Of a stretch of DNA of 64,000 nt, positions 1-13,374 are shown piece by piece. The notes under the pieces are model-generated. The model was not told the origin of the DNA. It did not search any database and saw only the letters and a list, made by a program, of their open reading frames with translations. The stretch's first letter is position 1; every line of letters starts with the position of its first letter. The stretch comes from Nemopilema nomurai (taxonomy: Eukaryota > Cnidaria > Scyphozoa > Rhizostomeae > Rhizostomatidae), in contig ML133461.1 in assembly GCA_003864495.1 (NCBI GenBank), positions 1,394,414-1,458,413 of the forward strand, written 5' to 3'. The position numbers were made by a program, and so were the translations under genes.

Positions 1-35
1 AATGTCTAAGATATAAATAATGTCGATTTTCGTAG

Positions 36-874
36 GTGTACCTACTGCCAGCAATTTGCTCCTGTGTGGAATGAGCTTGCAACCACTGTTTATAACGAAG
101 GAATCATGGTCAAAATAGCCAAGGTTTGTTGGTGAAAACTTTGTAAAATTTGAAAACTTTTGAATTTTTATGCAGCAGATTCACATTATTTCGTGTACTA
201 AAAATTCTACATTCTTTCTGAATCTTCTTCTGTAGAAGATCGAGAAAAGTAATTTAACTATAACAATGCTGCAAGTAAAAATTGTACAAATCACCATTGT
301 TTGTTGTTTGTGCTATTGTATTTTATTTTAACTCCTTGAGAAACTGGGCTAGCTTTTCTGTTTCATAGCTCCTTTTTTCGCATTTGTGTCTCTTAGATCA
401 AATTTCACGTAACTTTTTCCGGTTTCATGATGAAGTATGACACCTCTCCTAGTTATATAACGTGCAAAATAATTCTCAAATTACCTTCCAAAATGCAGGT
501 AGATTGCACGAAAGAGATGATACTTTGTCGAGAATTGAAGGTATGTTGTTTTCACTTTTATCATCGGTCCTCATTACTTTACTGTAATCTTTAGTAGTTT
601 ACTGGCAGTGCTGAATACGTGGGAGAGTGGGGGGTTGCATTTCGTAGCACTGACAGTGAAGTTGTCTTCCTGCATTACATGTAAGAAGCTTTGTACGAAG
701 CTGGATAGTCTTGAAGGCATAAAAAATTAAAGACATCAATTCCTTCTCAAGATATCACAGTACCCATCGCTGTTGTTCTTCAAGACAAGATTGAGTTTCG
801 AGCTGTACAAAGGCAACAGAGATCTGAAAAGCCTCGTGCAATTTCTTAAGCAGCATGAACACGACGAGTTGTAA
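36..874 (+). CDS. TXNDC5: Thioredoxin domain protein of the ER, TXNDC5/ERp46-like, 3' end (partial)
   Basis: Three terminal coding exons are visible: 36-123, 499-540 and 752-874; the rest lies upstream of the window. Phases join cleanly to give 84 residues of a last thioredoxin domain. Seen directly: a CTYC active-site motif followed by QQFAPVWNELA, a VDCT strand, the cis-proline YPSLLFF strand, the YKGNRDLKSLVQFL helix and a C-terminal HDEL. These match in order and spacing the third domain of human TXNDC5, which ends in KDEL. The family catalyses disulfide formation and isomerisation in the ER lumen, and HDEL implies KDEL-receptor retrieval. The third exon begins at 752 rather than at the later AG (760), because this restores the three residues expected before the cis-proline. 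CTYC instead of the usual CGHC is unusual and may change redox potential. A polyadenylation signal AATAAA lies at 1030. Confidence 0.86.
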
Positions 875-1029
875 ATTACTTCTTCTTTAGATATTTTGAT
901 AAAAATATGTACAACAGTTTCCACGATTGAATTAAATTTGACACAATGTAAGGTAGGGTTGTTTAAACACCTATTTAATAACCTAGAATAGCTTCTAGTG
1001 AGTTTAAGCTGCGTATTTTGTCGCTCTTT

Positions 1030-1035
1030 AATAAA
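1030..1035 (+). terminator. Polyadenylation signal for the TXNDC5-like gene
   Basis: A canonical AATAAA lies about 155 bases after the stop codon at 872-874, on the same strand. No competing signal is obvious nearer the stop. Confidence 0.5.
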
Positions 1036-1113
1036 TACAGCCACCATGATGATAGAAACTGCCTATTTTAATATTCAGCGACCCGTAAATGTCATTAAAG
1101 TAAAATAACTCAT

Positions 1114-1695
1114 CTAAATATCTAAGAATAATTCATATTTAAATGCTTGAGGGATTCCTTTTGTTGATTTCCCTTGAATTCGGACAAATAAGATGTCAGA
1201 GCTTTTTTGGGCAAACTGCTGGTGATTTCTGCTATCAATGAATATCAGGGGTCTGTAATTGCGAAACAGAAATGTTGATCTCAGGTTATGTTGGTCTTCA
1301 TTCATTGTAGTTTGTGTGATCGTAGAATTGGGTATGGGACTCACATCACTAAGTTCTGCCAGTGTTTTCACGGTTAGTGGAGGTGTGGGCAACTCTTGTC
1401 AATGACCTGGCGTTGTTTCCTATGCGCTACTCACGTGACAGTATCTTGGGCAAATGTAGCATTTTCGATTGATCACCTCCTGATAATCCAACTCAAAATT
1501 ATGAATAAGAGTCGTTTTAGGTTTGTTTTCATGCCGTCCCTGTTCCAGAAGTGCGCTACGGGCTTCTGCTGCTTTTCGCAAATTGGCAAGCCTTTTTGCT
1601 TCGGATTTGAAGATTTCGTAGAAAAAATGTACGATATGCCTCGATCTACGTGGACACCTGGTTGAATAATCAGGTCTTTTCTTAGCCACTTGCAC
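1114..1695 (-). pseudogene. Unassigned minus-strand reading frame broken by two stops
   Basis: One minus-strand frame is open from 1695 to 1420 and again from about 1401 to 1114, with two in-frame stops between. The first part contains a charged helix-like stretch (SEAKRLANLRKAAEARSALL) and two CxxC-like cysteine pairs near its end. A good donor (CAC then GTGAGT) follows, but the next acceptor is only 40 bases away and joins out of frame. A further minus-strand open stretch in another frame lies at 1917-2132. I do not recognise the family. It could be a decayed transposon ORF or an exon whose partners I could not find. Confidence 0.25.
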
Positions 1696-4600
1696 TAAAA
1701 TGCTTAAGCTCTGCCATGTTAAGCTGCGATAGTTTGCGCATTACAGGCTTGCATTTTCTCACTGTGCTAGCAGGCATGCAAAATAAGCTTTCCTTTTCAA
1801 AACAAGATCATGTACGTTCTATGGATGGACTTTTCTCTCACGTGATGCCATTCAATATTTCGTGTAACACTGATGTTTTAAGAAAGGTGTTAATCGAAAT
1901 GTTTTAGTTTCGATTCCTACCCTACCAGCAAAATGTCGGGAAAATGTTTTATTTCTGGAAAGGCTATGCTTAATGAAACATAAACATGATTTTGCAGAGG
2001 GTATAGATCATCTTTTGGTGGGTATAAGCTCCTTTTGAGATTGTAGTAGTCTTTCACCAGAAAATAGTCGTAACTTCTACCAAACTCCACATGCAGCCAT
2101 GACCTGTTTGTACCCCTATATGCCGGTGTCACGGCTGAATACTGAGCTTTCTCATTTAGTTTCCATTTTCAGGATTTCACATAAAGCTATCACATAGATG
2201 GTGGTCCAATTTGGTTGCATTGCTAGAGACATAGTTTCAAAGCTCTTCTCACACATAAAACCTTCCCTAACTCTAATAATAGCTTTGTGATTTTAGAAGC
2301 TTAGTTCAGAATCTGTTCCAAATTACTTGCATTCTGATTCTTCAGATTCCAGCACTGGATGTTAATTCAATTTTCCTTCAAATGAAGTACCATGTCATCT
2401 GTTTTACCTCATCTGTTAATTCGTGTTTTCCACTGCCAAGAGAGATTTTTGAGATCTGCTTTTAATCATCAGTAAATCTACCAAATGTAGAACAGAAGTA
2501 GAACAGAAATAGAACAGAAGTAGAACAGCATGCCGAAGTGGTTGGAACATGAGAATTTTGTGACTTTGCCACCCCTGTTCTATTTCCGTGTTGTATCCCT
2601 CAAACAATGTTGGGTCGTTAGAGGAAAGTAATAGCTTCATAAAAATTCATTACTTCTGTTTGTAGGATTATTCACATTTCCGCTACACAACATTGCTTGT
2701 AACAAATTCAGGTACCATGCAATGTGGACCAATGCTGTTGATCTACGATTTCCAATCTACCTTCTAAACAATGAATCAAATTCTTTAAATATTCCCGAAC
2801 TTTCCTTCTTAAGGGATTGGACATCATATTGATTACTCTGATTTCGCCTCCACTATTTGGTTCTCGTGTTCACATTCAGATGACACAGTCGAACATTTTA
2901 TCGTGGTTATATATAACAAACAAATGCTACAATCAAACAAGTTTGACGCTCTCTTATCTCTAATTGCGCCTCTATTCAGGGCCTCTCGAATAGTTGGAGT
3001 TGCATTAGTTTAATTGATTAAAGACAGTGGTTTCCAATGATAGCCTGTAATCTTTCTTAGCATGCTTGCAAGCTATCACAAGGGTGTGAAATGGTTTCCT
3101 TTTGGCATCTTCCCTAGCATGATCCTGTGTTGGTGGGAGGTATTTTTATTCAACTTGCCCTACCCTCCACGGCCAAACATTCAACTTCCATGCAACGTTG
3201 GTCTCCTCTATTTCCCTCTTTGTTGCTGTCCCTGTCGTTGTTAAAGGAGGGCTTAAAATATCTATTGACTTTTGATAAGAAAGTTTACCTCACAAATTTG
3301 CTTACCAAACTTACTTGTAACCTAAATTAATGTTAGGTTGCAGTTTGTCTCAATCTAACACGGATAGATAAAGCCGTGAATAACCATTTTGTTATAGTAT
3401 TCCCGTTCCACAACCAGATAAGAAATTTTCTGGAAGAAAACTCTTGACTTTCTTCTAATGTTCATGTCCAGACATTTCTCAGACGAAAACTCATTTTCTA
3501 TTCGTATTTCCCATGCGCTTTTGTGTATTTCACGTTTTTGAAGTTCTCCGCCACAGGCAGGCCTTGGGACATTAGGTTAACATCGGTCAGTTCGCTTTTT
3601 TAACGATTAGACCTTCTTACAAAAAATAGCATAGTCTAGAGAAGTTTCTCGAGACACAATTACACAGTCATCCGTTTAGTTTTAAGCAAATCAGTACTCT
3701 CCTGACATCACAGACTTGCCACACACACACACTTTGTCTGCGACATAGACAATCTTAATACATTTTGCTGTGTCAAAGTGTTTAGCTGTAATTGGGCTGC
3801 CGAAGATATCGAGTCAAGATTCAATTTCACGCTATAGCCAACATATTACGCATTTTTAACGAAACCTTGGAGGCAAAAACACGGTTCAAGAAAATATTTT
3901 CTGTCCGTATTTATAATCAACTTACCTGACCTGAAATTCGAAAAAAACATTCATTAGCTATTGACGTTCTTTGCCGTGGAAACGAATCTTTCAGATGTTA
4001 CTGTGAAATGTTCGACACTAGCAAGAAAAAATAGCCTCTTTAATCAGTCATAAAAAGATCAAAACGATTTTCTGTAGTTAATTGCTTTGGTAAGAAAAAA
4101 TCATAGCTTAACATGCAGATGCAATTATTGCCCAAATAAACCCACACAAAATGTGAATCAATAAACCATTGATAGATATATTTATTATACACGATTCGCT
4201 AAAGATCATACTTTATCACGGCCAGAAAACTAACCATAGACTTTAAAAATTCATTATCTTCATGCATAAGTTATTTTGGAAGTGAACAGCAAAATTTCCA
4301 GCTGAGGGTGTCGAATTCCATCGTCTTGGGGCTGAGATTTTGCCAACTGCAGCATTGAACCTTTTAATAATTGGCTGTTCTCTCATCATGATCGGATTCC
4401 CATGCCACCGACAATAAAAGACAACAACTGAAAAATACTAAATTGTATGATAAATACTTGATTGCATTATACAAAAAGGCAAGACGACTTCCAAATGATA
4501 GATAAATAACGCGAATATAAATCCTTTTTACAAAACAATCTCTTGGGTTGTTTATTTACAGTTTCGACTTTCGCTTTAGATTTCTACTTGGCAAGGACGC

Positions 4601-5201
4601 CTCTAAATATAGGGGGTGTATTTAGATGAGAGAGAAGGTTTGAAGATCAGAAGAACAACAATGTTTTTAATAAGCTTTTGTTTTCAGAAAAATGCTAGTA
4701 GGTTTTTGTAGAATAGTTTTTGCATAATGTTTAGAATTAATATTTGCCTTAAAGTCTAGCATTGCATAAAATAATTTCATAAAACAATATCAACTTGTGA
4801 AATTGGTCAAATTTATGGACATTTTCAAATTTCCTATATTTCATATTGGATCATAAAGATTCTGAAAGGGCAGTTGGAAAAGAAAATTAAAACAGATGTT
4901 AACAGAAATTATTTAAAAGCATTTGATGGTAAGAATAAGGAGTAAAAACGTCTTAAAAACAAACTTGATATACATAAATTTAAAAAAGGCCTAGTGCTGA
5001 AATATTTTGCCTGTAGAGTCCTTTGACGTTTGGGTTGTTGCAACAAATAATTCATTGCAGAGGATACATTCATTAATGTCAACAATTATAAATTTAACGT
5101 CAATCCAATTTCCATGTCCTTTACTATTGACATTTTTCGGGCTGACAACTCCTTCTCAAATAAGACAGTCTTTGCTTCCGATCGATAACAATTTGGGCTC
5201 C

Positions 5202-8200
5202 TCAAACATTGTCTCGCCTCATAATCGGCTTAAGGTAATGTATCAGGTTCTCATATACAACAAACGTAATGCAGCATGCAGGCGTAACTCTAGAAAATAA
5301 AAACAATAACAACTCAAAAAAAACAATTCAAACTGTATGATGAGAGTCTGCAAGCCAAGACTACATGCACAAAGGTTTCTGTCCGGTTGTTTTGTGTCGC
5401 TAAACACAGCAACCACAAATATAAGGCTGTCTCTGGCCAACAAAAGCTCCACCAATGATGTCCCTACTCCTTGTGCCAGAAAATAATTAGAATTTTGCAG
5501 CTAAATGGTACTTTCGTGCTTAATGTTGACCTTAGAAAATACATTGGTTTTCTTGATGAAAAAAACAAACTTAAGACAAATCTTTACGTAATTGTAATGG
5601 GACATTCAAATATGTATGAAGAACTTGTTGTCTTGCCTCAAAAGATTCGGCGTGAGTCCTTTGTAAAACCCATTGGGACCTTCATTCCTACCAAATAAAA
5701 TTGAAGTTATTTAACAAACAAGTGGATAATATTAAATACACACATAACAATCGGTAGTTTGCCGTACTTTGTTACACTTCAAGACCATATCGGCCTGAGC
5801 CATTGAGGAGGCGCAATGTAACTGCGCATTCGAACGAGCCTCAAATCCGTTTACTTGTCACAAATACGTCACAAAATGAGCCATTTTGAAAGTTCTTATT
5901 GACAAAACTGCGAAATGATATCAGCAGGTTAATGCATGACGTAAAAGCATAACACCAGAGTTATTAGCATTGCTGAAGTAGAGGAATATGACCAACCGCA
6001 GTGTTTTTCGAATCATGTCCATGATGCCATCGTAACTCTGATGGTATGCTCGATCCTGAAAACAGAGACGAAGAGAGCATCTTAGGCCAGTTGAGTTCCA
6101 AATTCAGGAGTCCACAAATAGCCTTGACAGGCAGGGTGATGAAAATGGGAACTAGAGGGAGGAGCTTTAAATGTCGATGATAAACAGGTAAAATAGAAAA
6201 CACTCTGACTGAAAAATGAATACAACTACGATCGAGGCATATACACACCTGTAGTCTTGATCTCACTACTTGGTACGGATACGTGCTTACAACAGCAACA
6301 ACCTTTGACAAAGCCGCCATTACAATATAGGTGACTGCAGACTGCAATGAAAAATCAGCGAGGTTCAGGCTGGTGCCAAAAAGGGTAATTCTACCGGGGA
6401 TGTTACAGGCCCCCCTTGCCTTCAATAGAGCCTCGTACCCCTTACAATTGTAGTGAAAAGGCCGATGGAGAAAGGGCGATTCGTGTTGGATGCTACCATT
6501 TTGCTTTGGAATCGGTAAGAAACCACAAATACGTACAGCCGAATCTGTCACAAAAGTTGGCCTAAGTTTCATTTACTCCGAGTCCTCATCATTCTATTGT
6601 GTTGAAGCAAAATGGTAGTGATTATGATGATGACTAGGTAGTTAGAAAAGCAACACATTTTCATGCAAACGAGGGAAGTGATCTCTTTGCACAGCAACCC
6701 TACCGGGACAACGCTCCCCTTTGTGTGTCCGCCGCCTTTGCGAGGGTTTGTTCGTTCACTGAATATCAAACTGTGTAAACAAGGCATCCCGCTTTATTTA
6801 ATCACCGAAAGCTTTCCGCCTTACACTGCCCTGTGCAACCTTGATTGCAGATGGCCATTATATATTTATGGTACTAGAATCCATTTGATATTAATGATGA
6901 TCCCGTTGTTTCGTTGCTTTTGAAAATATGTTGTACGACTGATACTTGAATATTCACAAAACAACTCGATGCTGCCATGCGATGTTCTCAATCAGTTCCT
7001 TAATATCGCTTTTCGTTTTTGTAGCACGCCACCGTTAAACTCTGCGAGGTTTCGGGTGAAAAAATTTGCCAAAATACAAACGCTGTAAACAGCCTGTGTT
7101 TTTGGTTAGTTTGGCAAAATGTTATCGAGAAAGAAGGAAAAAAGAATTCCTGATGTTAGCAAGTCTTTCAAGCATGCCGGCTCCTAGTAAAAACTATTAA
7201 TTGGTGAATTTGAGGATGCATATACACACTTTTTTGTAAGAGTACCTAAATTTTTGCCGAGCCTCAATATTCTTAAAAACTTCAGATTTTGAGCCTAAGA
7301 TTATTCTAAAATCATTATTCTCCAACGCAAAGTTTAAATTCGCCTTAAGAGCAAAGAAAAATATTAAATCTTTTATATTTGTTGCTTCATCGTACATTTT
7401 AACAAGAACAAACAAAACAACAAATTTGATATCAAAATTCAAAATCTGATGATACAAATCCTAATACGATCGTAAGGAAAGTTGTTTTGTTTTGGGAGAA
7501 AACTCAGATTAAGGAGAAATTTTAGTCTTGATGAAGGTTGAGCCTTGCATTATCCTTGAATAATTATTAAATTTTAGCAATTTTAAGCCTGTTAAAGACA
7601 TTATTCTTACAAAAAGTGCGCATGTGCATAAGTTGCTCGATACGCGGTTTTTCTGGTAAACGGAAAGCCGAGCTTAAAGAAATACTCGTCCTCATCACCT
7701 GCTTTTCCTCTATGGCTCGTCCCGTGTATTTGCTGTTCCACTTTTTAAGCTCTTCGTAGGACATAAACTGTATTGCCCCATGCGAAACACCAAAAAGCCC
7801 AGGCAGGAAACCCTACGGCCACACATAATCATTAAGCTTTGAGCAGATATTTGTCACACTTATTCACATTGACCTATATATAGGTTAATATATAAGGTAA
7901 ATATGGAAATATTTGTATAAAAAAATATATCATATAAAAATAATTTTGCATAGGCTAATCAGTCGTAAAATGTCTAGCGACAAGGTTGTTAGAGCATCGA
8001 TCGGGTGTTTGTATCCCGCAGCAAATGTAGATTCGCACATTATTGCGTCGTCTTGATGGTGGGTCATTAGTATAATTAACTGTTGTCAACTGAGCGGGCG
8101 AAGGATTCGCAAATTGTCACAAAAAACACACCCATACAGCAAACAACTTTCGAAAAACAATTCACCTGCAGCATGTCATTTCCAGCATCAAACCAGTGCA

Positions 8201-11200
8201 GAAGAAAGAAAAATACAACGAGATCTCGATCAAAGCAAACCCTTCATTAAAGCTTACCTTTTAAACCTTTTCTCAAACTATTGATCGATCCAAGAAAAGG
8301 AAAACTCCTTTAAAAGCCTTCTTACAAAATATCTTGTTACCTTATAGTATCCACGGATGCCTTCGTGTTTGTATAACTTTATGAGGCCATCTAAATGAAA
8401 GTAAGATGGAGGCTAAAGAGAATTAGCCAGTTTGAGCGAAGCTTCACAAGAACTAGAAGTAGTGGAACCGGTTTTTTACACTTCAAGTACTTTGACGAGG
8501 GTCGAACGAAAAAGTACTTGAAGTATGCAAAAACTGTATCCGCTATTTCTAGCTATTATTACAAAATTTATTAAAAGGTATGGATGGATGGTATATTGAT
8601 TGCTTTTGTACTATCAAATTTTCTATCGAAGACACAAAATCGTATTTTAATTCTTTAACAATAAAACTACTCTAATCATGGGTTCTTATTATAAAATTTA
8701 GCTATCGTAAACTTTACAATCTATATAAAAACCTAATTTAGGGGAAAACTGCTGAATTAAAAATTTGGGTAGAATGAAATTTTTTTGAACTAAAGGAAAG
8801 CCCCTTCGACTCAATCAGATTGAAGAATGATTGCTTGCAGATGCATGAAGCAAACTAGTCATATAGAGATCAATGATCATTTACGTTCTGTCAAAATAAA
8901 ATGAAAATGTTTTAAACATGATGAATACATACCTAAGACTCCTTTGTAATGAGCATCACCGTTAGCCGCAGAGGGGCCAAATTGTAGGCACATGCGAGTC
9001 TTAACAACCCATATCGGATTCGTAACACAAAGGGTGCTGACTCCTTCATCGAAAAAAACATCTATTACTTCAGCTGAAAACGTTAACTATAAGACAGGGT
9101 GCAAAGATGTTTCAATGAGTTGTTCCATGACGTTGCAATTGCCATATGCGAAGTTCACAACGAAGAACCTTCGAAATTAAGAGTTCAATAGAGAAAAGTT
9201 GACAATAAAACCAGCCATTCGCCTTTATGGAGCCTGGAATGTATGTGCTCAACGGACTCTTGCATTCTTTACCAAAGACATAAACAAACAAGGATAGAAA
9301 CAGTCCACCAGGTAGCAATTTATATAGAAATGATCATGACAAAAAGCAAGAAAAAAAAGACAGCTGAACCTTGTCAAGTAAATTCCTACAATTCTGATGT
9401 ATTTGCAATATGATTAAAGCAAAAAGTTTTTGACCAAGAACTGCACGGGAATAAAGATAAACTGTGCAATTTTTGAGAGTTTTTCAGGGTCATGTATCTG
9501 AGGAAAGAGCCACGAAAGGCATTCCATGGGATGAAAAATAAGTATAAAGAAGATAAATACTAAGAAAGTGATGTAGCTACACTACTAGATAATTGCTGTT
9601 AGGCATGTAAGTTTTCAAAATTAAGCTAGAAAATTCTTCATAAACTGTAGCCATGTGATGCTACTCTCGTTCAACCACATAATATTAAAACTGTGAGAAA
9701 AATTGATTCAGTTCTTTTGAGGGACTGGACTCTTTAAAGATTATTCAAGAGGAGCAGCTGCTCATTGATGCAATTACAATTCATTGACCATAAGTACGAA
9801 TGGATAATCTGCAAGAAAGGCCAAAACAGTTAACCGGTTTTGGCAAGGATGCCAATAAAAATGTCCAAAAAAATATCATTGACAAGACGTATGTATGATA
9901 ATTAGACCCATGTTTAATAGAAGATCACTAGAATGCCTTCTCCTTGAACGACGGTATACCATGGTATTAATCATTCATGCCCTACTGAAGATCAATCTGG
10001 AAAGTTCTTGATTAAAATGACTAAAAAATGCCAGACCAACCAAAGACAGTAAACAAGATAAACGCAAACGGACCTGCAACTGCTCCAATGATTAGGTGTT
10101 CCCCAGCAGCCAAATTTTTGATGCCTTTCGCTTCACTAACATTTGCTTTTAGGAAGTTGAAACTGAAAAAGTACAATCCCCATGCAGAACCAGCCCCAAC
10201 GGCATTTGGAGAGACACCCTTCAAAAAAAAAGGCTGATGAAATCTACACAATCAAAAATTGAATGAATAAAATGTTATATAATATTAAGGTCCTATGGGT
10301 AGAGCACTGAACACTGCAGAATATATGTAAAAACATGGAGAACAAAGTTTTCTACTTATGTAGACATGCTCTATACATTTTAGAAAAAGATTTTTCAACT
10401 CAATAAAAAAGGTTTTTTGTGCTGTGAATCAAGGACAGAAAGAGGGACCAGAAAGTTAGCCTTGCCACTGAACCTGATTATGCTACATAGGTCTAAATGA
10501 ACCAGGGTTTAAATGAACAAAGGTTTATTAAAATCAAATCAGCTGTGAATAAAATTATAAATGCCTCAAATACTAAGTTTATGGTGTTGTGTTCCTACAA
10601 TTATATACAAACAGGTCGGTAGACATTAGGCAATTCCCTCCCTTGACATATTGCACAAAATATGTCAATTTTATGAGCATGTTATGAATTAGCCATGTCC
10701 ATGCTAGTCTGGAGATTAAAAGTAATTGAAAACTGGGTAGATTGGCTTCAATATCAAAATCCAGCCATAAACCTAAATACATCAATGAAGCTGAATTTTC
10801 CGTCTTTTGGTTTAGATTGGGTTAATGTTATGAGTACGCTGCTTAATAAGAACTAAATATTTTCCCCAAAAATTCAACATGGTAAAGGTAATTTTTTTGG
10901 TGTACTATAAATCAATAGTCATACATTAAGGCTAAAGCTATAATAACTAGCTAGTGCTTGAATTGCAATTCTGAATTCATAAAAGATTAATTTCATTCAA
11001 AATCAACTTTCTTTAACTCACTAGTGTCATTATCCTGAAGTTCCATAATTCAATGTAATAGTTTTGAATACTAATGAATGACTAATGAATATGACCAATA
11101 AGTATTTAATGAACATCAAGTTTTTATGCCTTTCCCAAGCTGCTGTATGGTTCTTTTATGAACATGGAGCCAAAAAGCATGTGAATACACAAAAATATAT

Positions 11201-12913
11201 TGATGGGGAATTTTGTTGAATACTGTAAATCTTCGAATTAGCCCCCTGGGAGTTTATTTATTTTTCATATTTTTGGATGGGGGCTTATTTGAGGGGGGCT
11301 TTTTGAAAATGTTTAGTTCTAGGGTGGGGGCTTATTTGAGGGGGGGGGCTTTTTTGAGGGGGGGGCAATTCAAGGATTTATGGTATGTTATAATGCAATG
11401 TAGATACATTACTGCACCATGTAGAAATATACCTGATACAGTCCTCTAAGTCCACCCGATACTTTTATTGCTTTGAAGGCATCTATAATTCCAAGGTATG
11501 TTGGCCTGGCAGCTAGTCCATCGTTCACTGAAATTACAAAATATTGTACTGCCACAAACCAAATGATCTAAAAGCAAAGAATGTGTATTGCTTTTATCAT
11601 ACACCTTGTGATTCCTTGAAGAAATCTGACTTCCTCTTCTTCTTGAATTGTCATTCTAGCCTAATACCAACCATTCTATTCACCTACCAAGTTGTATGTT
11701 TGATCCCATATTAAGTGGGATGTTTCAGTTTAGGATATATTTAATTGGTACCCCCAACAGAATTAGAGTATGGTGGAACTAAACTGCTACATCACCCTAA
11801 TTTTGTTTTACTAACTTACTAACCGACCCGTATGCAATTTCCAATTATTTGGTAATGTACAATAATGTTGTATAGATATAGGTATAGGTTATTAACTGTT
11901 TATGTCCCTCAAGCTTCACCAGTTCAGTTACTTAATTGAGCCACTTTGAACCATTAGCACTTAATGCCACTTTCTAAAGGATTGATCTGGCATTCCTTAA
12001 TGCTGGCAAATCCAAAATAATTTTCATTTGTAACTACCCCACAACAAGCATCGTGGCTAGCTCAGTATATCAGACAGAGATTGATGTTGATAGAAAAAGC
12101 ATGATATTTAAAGAGCACAGAATCAGTTAACAATACACACATATCGTGTGCTGGTATTCATTAAAGTTTTACATTGCTTTGTTATTCAGATTATTCAAGA
12201 TACAAAAGAGCTTAAAATATATTTATATATTTAAGTTATAACCCTTTCGGACATCAACTGACATAAACATCACAATCAAATTTTAGAAGTAAAATATTCC
12301 TTGAAACATCTGCAAATTTGACCTCGTTGGAGCATGGTATTGATGTTTTTCTTAAATTTTCATTATTCCTGATAAAGAATCCTGCAGATCTAATGGACAG
12401 GTCAATTTTATGGCCTGTTTAGAGCATAGAGGACTTCAACTTGTATCAGCATTGCATCAGTTTCTCATGAAGCCGTTTGCGATTCGTTTTTGTGTCCTAA
12501 TTAGCCAAAGGGGACACCTTTATGGTTGAACATATTTTGCTCTTAAACACCCGAACCTCTGCACTCAGCTGACCGGCAATCAATCCCAAACCGCAATCCT
12601 GGAGGCGGGACACGAAACACTCAGCCCTCTCGTTGATCCAGCTCTTTTCTTGACAGGCGTGATTCACAAGCTACCTACTAACTCCCCTGATAACGAGTAC
12701 ATTATATTATAAATATGTGTAACCGAGGTTCATTAGAATATGCTTCTGTTTCTTACCTTGAAACCTAATCTTGATTAGGTCCAGTGGATGCAGCACCAGA
12801 GTCGCGGAGATACCGCCAGCCGTGCCAGCAATAAGATGCTCTACCTTCAAGTTTTTAAGCCAGCTTCTGGTCGTTAGTCTATTCTTAACATGATGTCTAT
12901 TTTCTTCGGTCAT
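5202..12913 (-). CDS. SLC25A32: Mitochondrial folate/FAD carrier, SLC25A32-like, complete 10-exon gene
   Basis: Exons (minus strand): 12757-12913, 11433-11527, 10074-10218, 8933-9043, 8341-8390, 7699-7812, 6249-6341, 5997-6055, 5637-5687, 5202-5289. All phases join, giving 963 nt and a 320-residue protein; human SLC25A32 is 315. Three mitochondrial carrier repeats are seen: PLDLIKIRF in exon 1, NPIWVVKTR in exon 4 and [11 protein letters not shown] in exon 7. The tryptophan replacing the acidic residue in the second signature is typical of the folate/FAD/NAD carrier branch. [12 protein letters not shown] and [12 protein letters not shown] also match the family. It should sit in the inner mitochondrial membrane and import folates or FAD. 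The start is the first ATG, giving a family-length N-terminus. The ninth intron appears to use a GC-AG splice pair. Confidence 0.95.
8480..8524. repeat. Perfect 14-bp inverted repeat in an intron
   Basis: ACTTCAAGTACTTT at 8480-8493 and its exact reverse complement at 8511-8524 enclose a 17-base loop. It lies inside the fourth intron of the SLC25A32-like gene, so the transcript could fold a local hairpin. No flanking duplication is obvious. Confidence 0.6.
11228..11375. repeat. G-run interspersed repeat in the second SLC25A32 intron
   Basis: A cluster of GGGGGCTTATTTGAGGGGGG-like units with a TTCGAATTAGCCCCC start. The strong strand asymmetry (G on the plus strand) and repeated unit suggest a small interspersed element or simple-sequence expansion. 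Element ends are not defined. Confidence 0.4.
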
Positions 12914-13374
12914 TGCAATCTTATTTATGTCCTTAAATTTGAAATATTACATCAAGTCATTTCCACATCCACAACATCAAGGCCAACAAGTTTTGCGGCA
13001 AAAAGGCCAATTAAGCTGAATTGTGGCCATGTGTGTTGTTGATGTTGTCTATTGGATAGTGATCACATCTACAGTGAAAGCTTGAAAGGCCAATAATAAC
13101 GTAGAAAACTCAATTAAAACGAATTTCAAGTAAACAAAACACGATTTTCTGGCATAAATACATTTAGCTGCTGCTGTCTGTGTGGGGAAATGATGTGAAC
13201 GTTTTCCCAGTAACACGTAGGAAGTGCACTTGTATCTCATTTCAGTGGCTTTCTGAACATACTAACTAGGGGGCTAATCCCCCTCCCCATCCCTCGACTT
13301 TGCCCCCGCGCTCAAGAGATTTTGACCCGAGATAATAGTGTCTTTTTTGCCGCCACCACCACTTCGTTGCATTG

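Larger units (their letters stand above)
875..5201. other. Tail-to-tail intergenic region between the TXNDC5-like and SLC25A32-like genes
   Basis: About 4.3 kb of AT-rich sequence between two genes whose 3' ends face each other. It should contain both 3' UTRs. The only coding-like signal is on the minus strand between 1114 and 2132 (listed separately). A short direct repeat of the type GTAGAACAGAA, in four copies, lies at about 2488-2528. From about 2700 to 5200 I see nothing coding and no clear element. Confidence 0.6.

Noticed and set aside
2416..2640. Relative of the Tc1/mariner MITE at 26692
   Set aside because: Shares GTTGGAACA and AACAATGTTG words but has no terminal inverted repeats or TA flanks.
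5964..6572. A 202-codon minus-strand gene
   Set aside because: It is read-through of an SLC25A32 exon (6249-6341) into flanking introns and the next exon; splice sites explain the conserved part.
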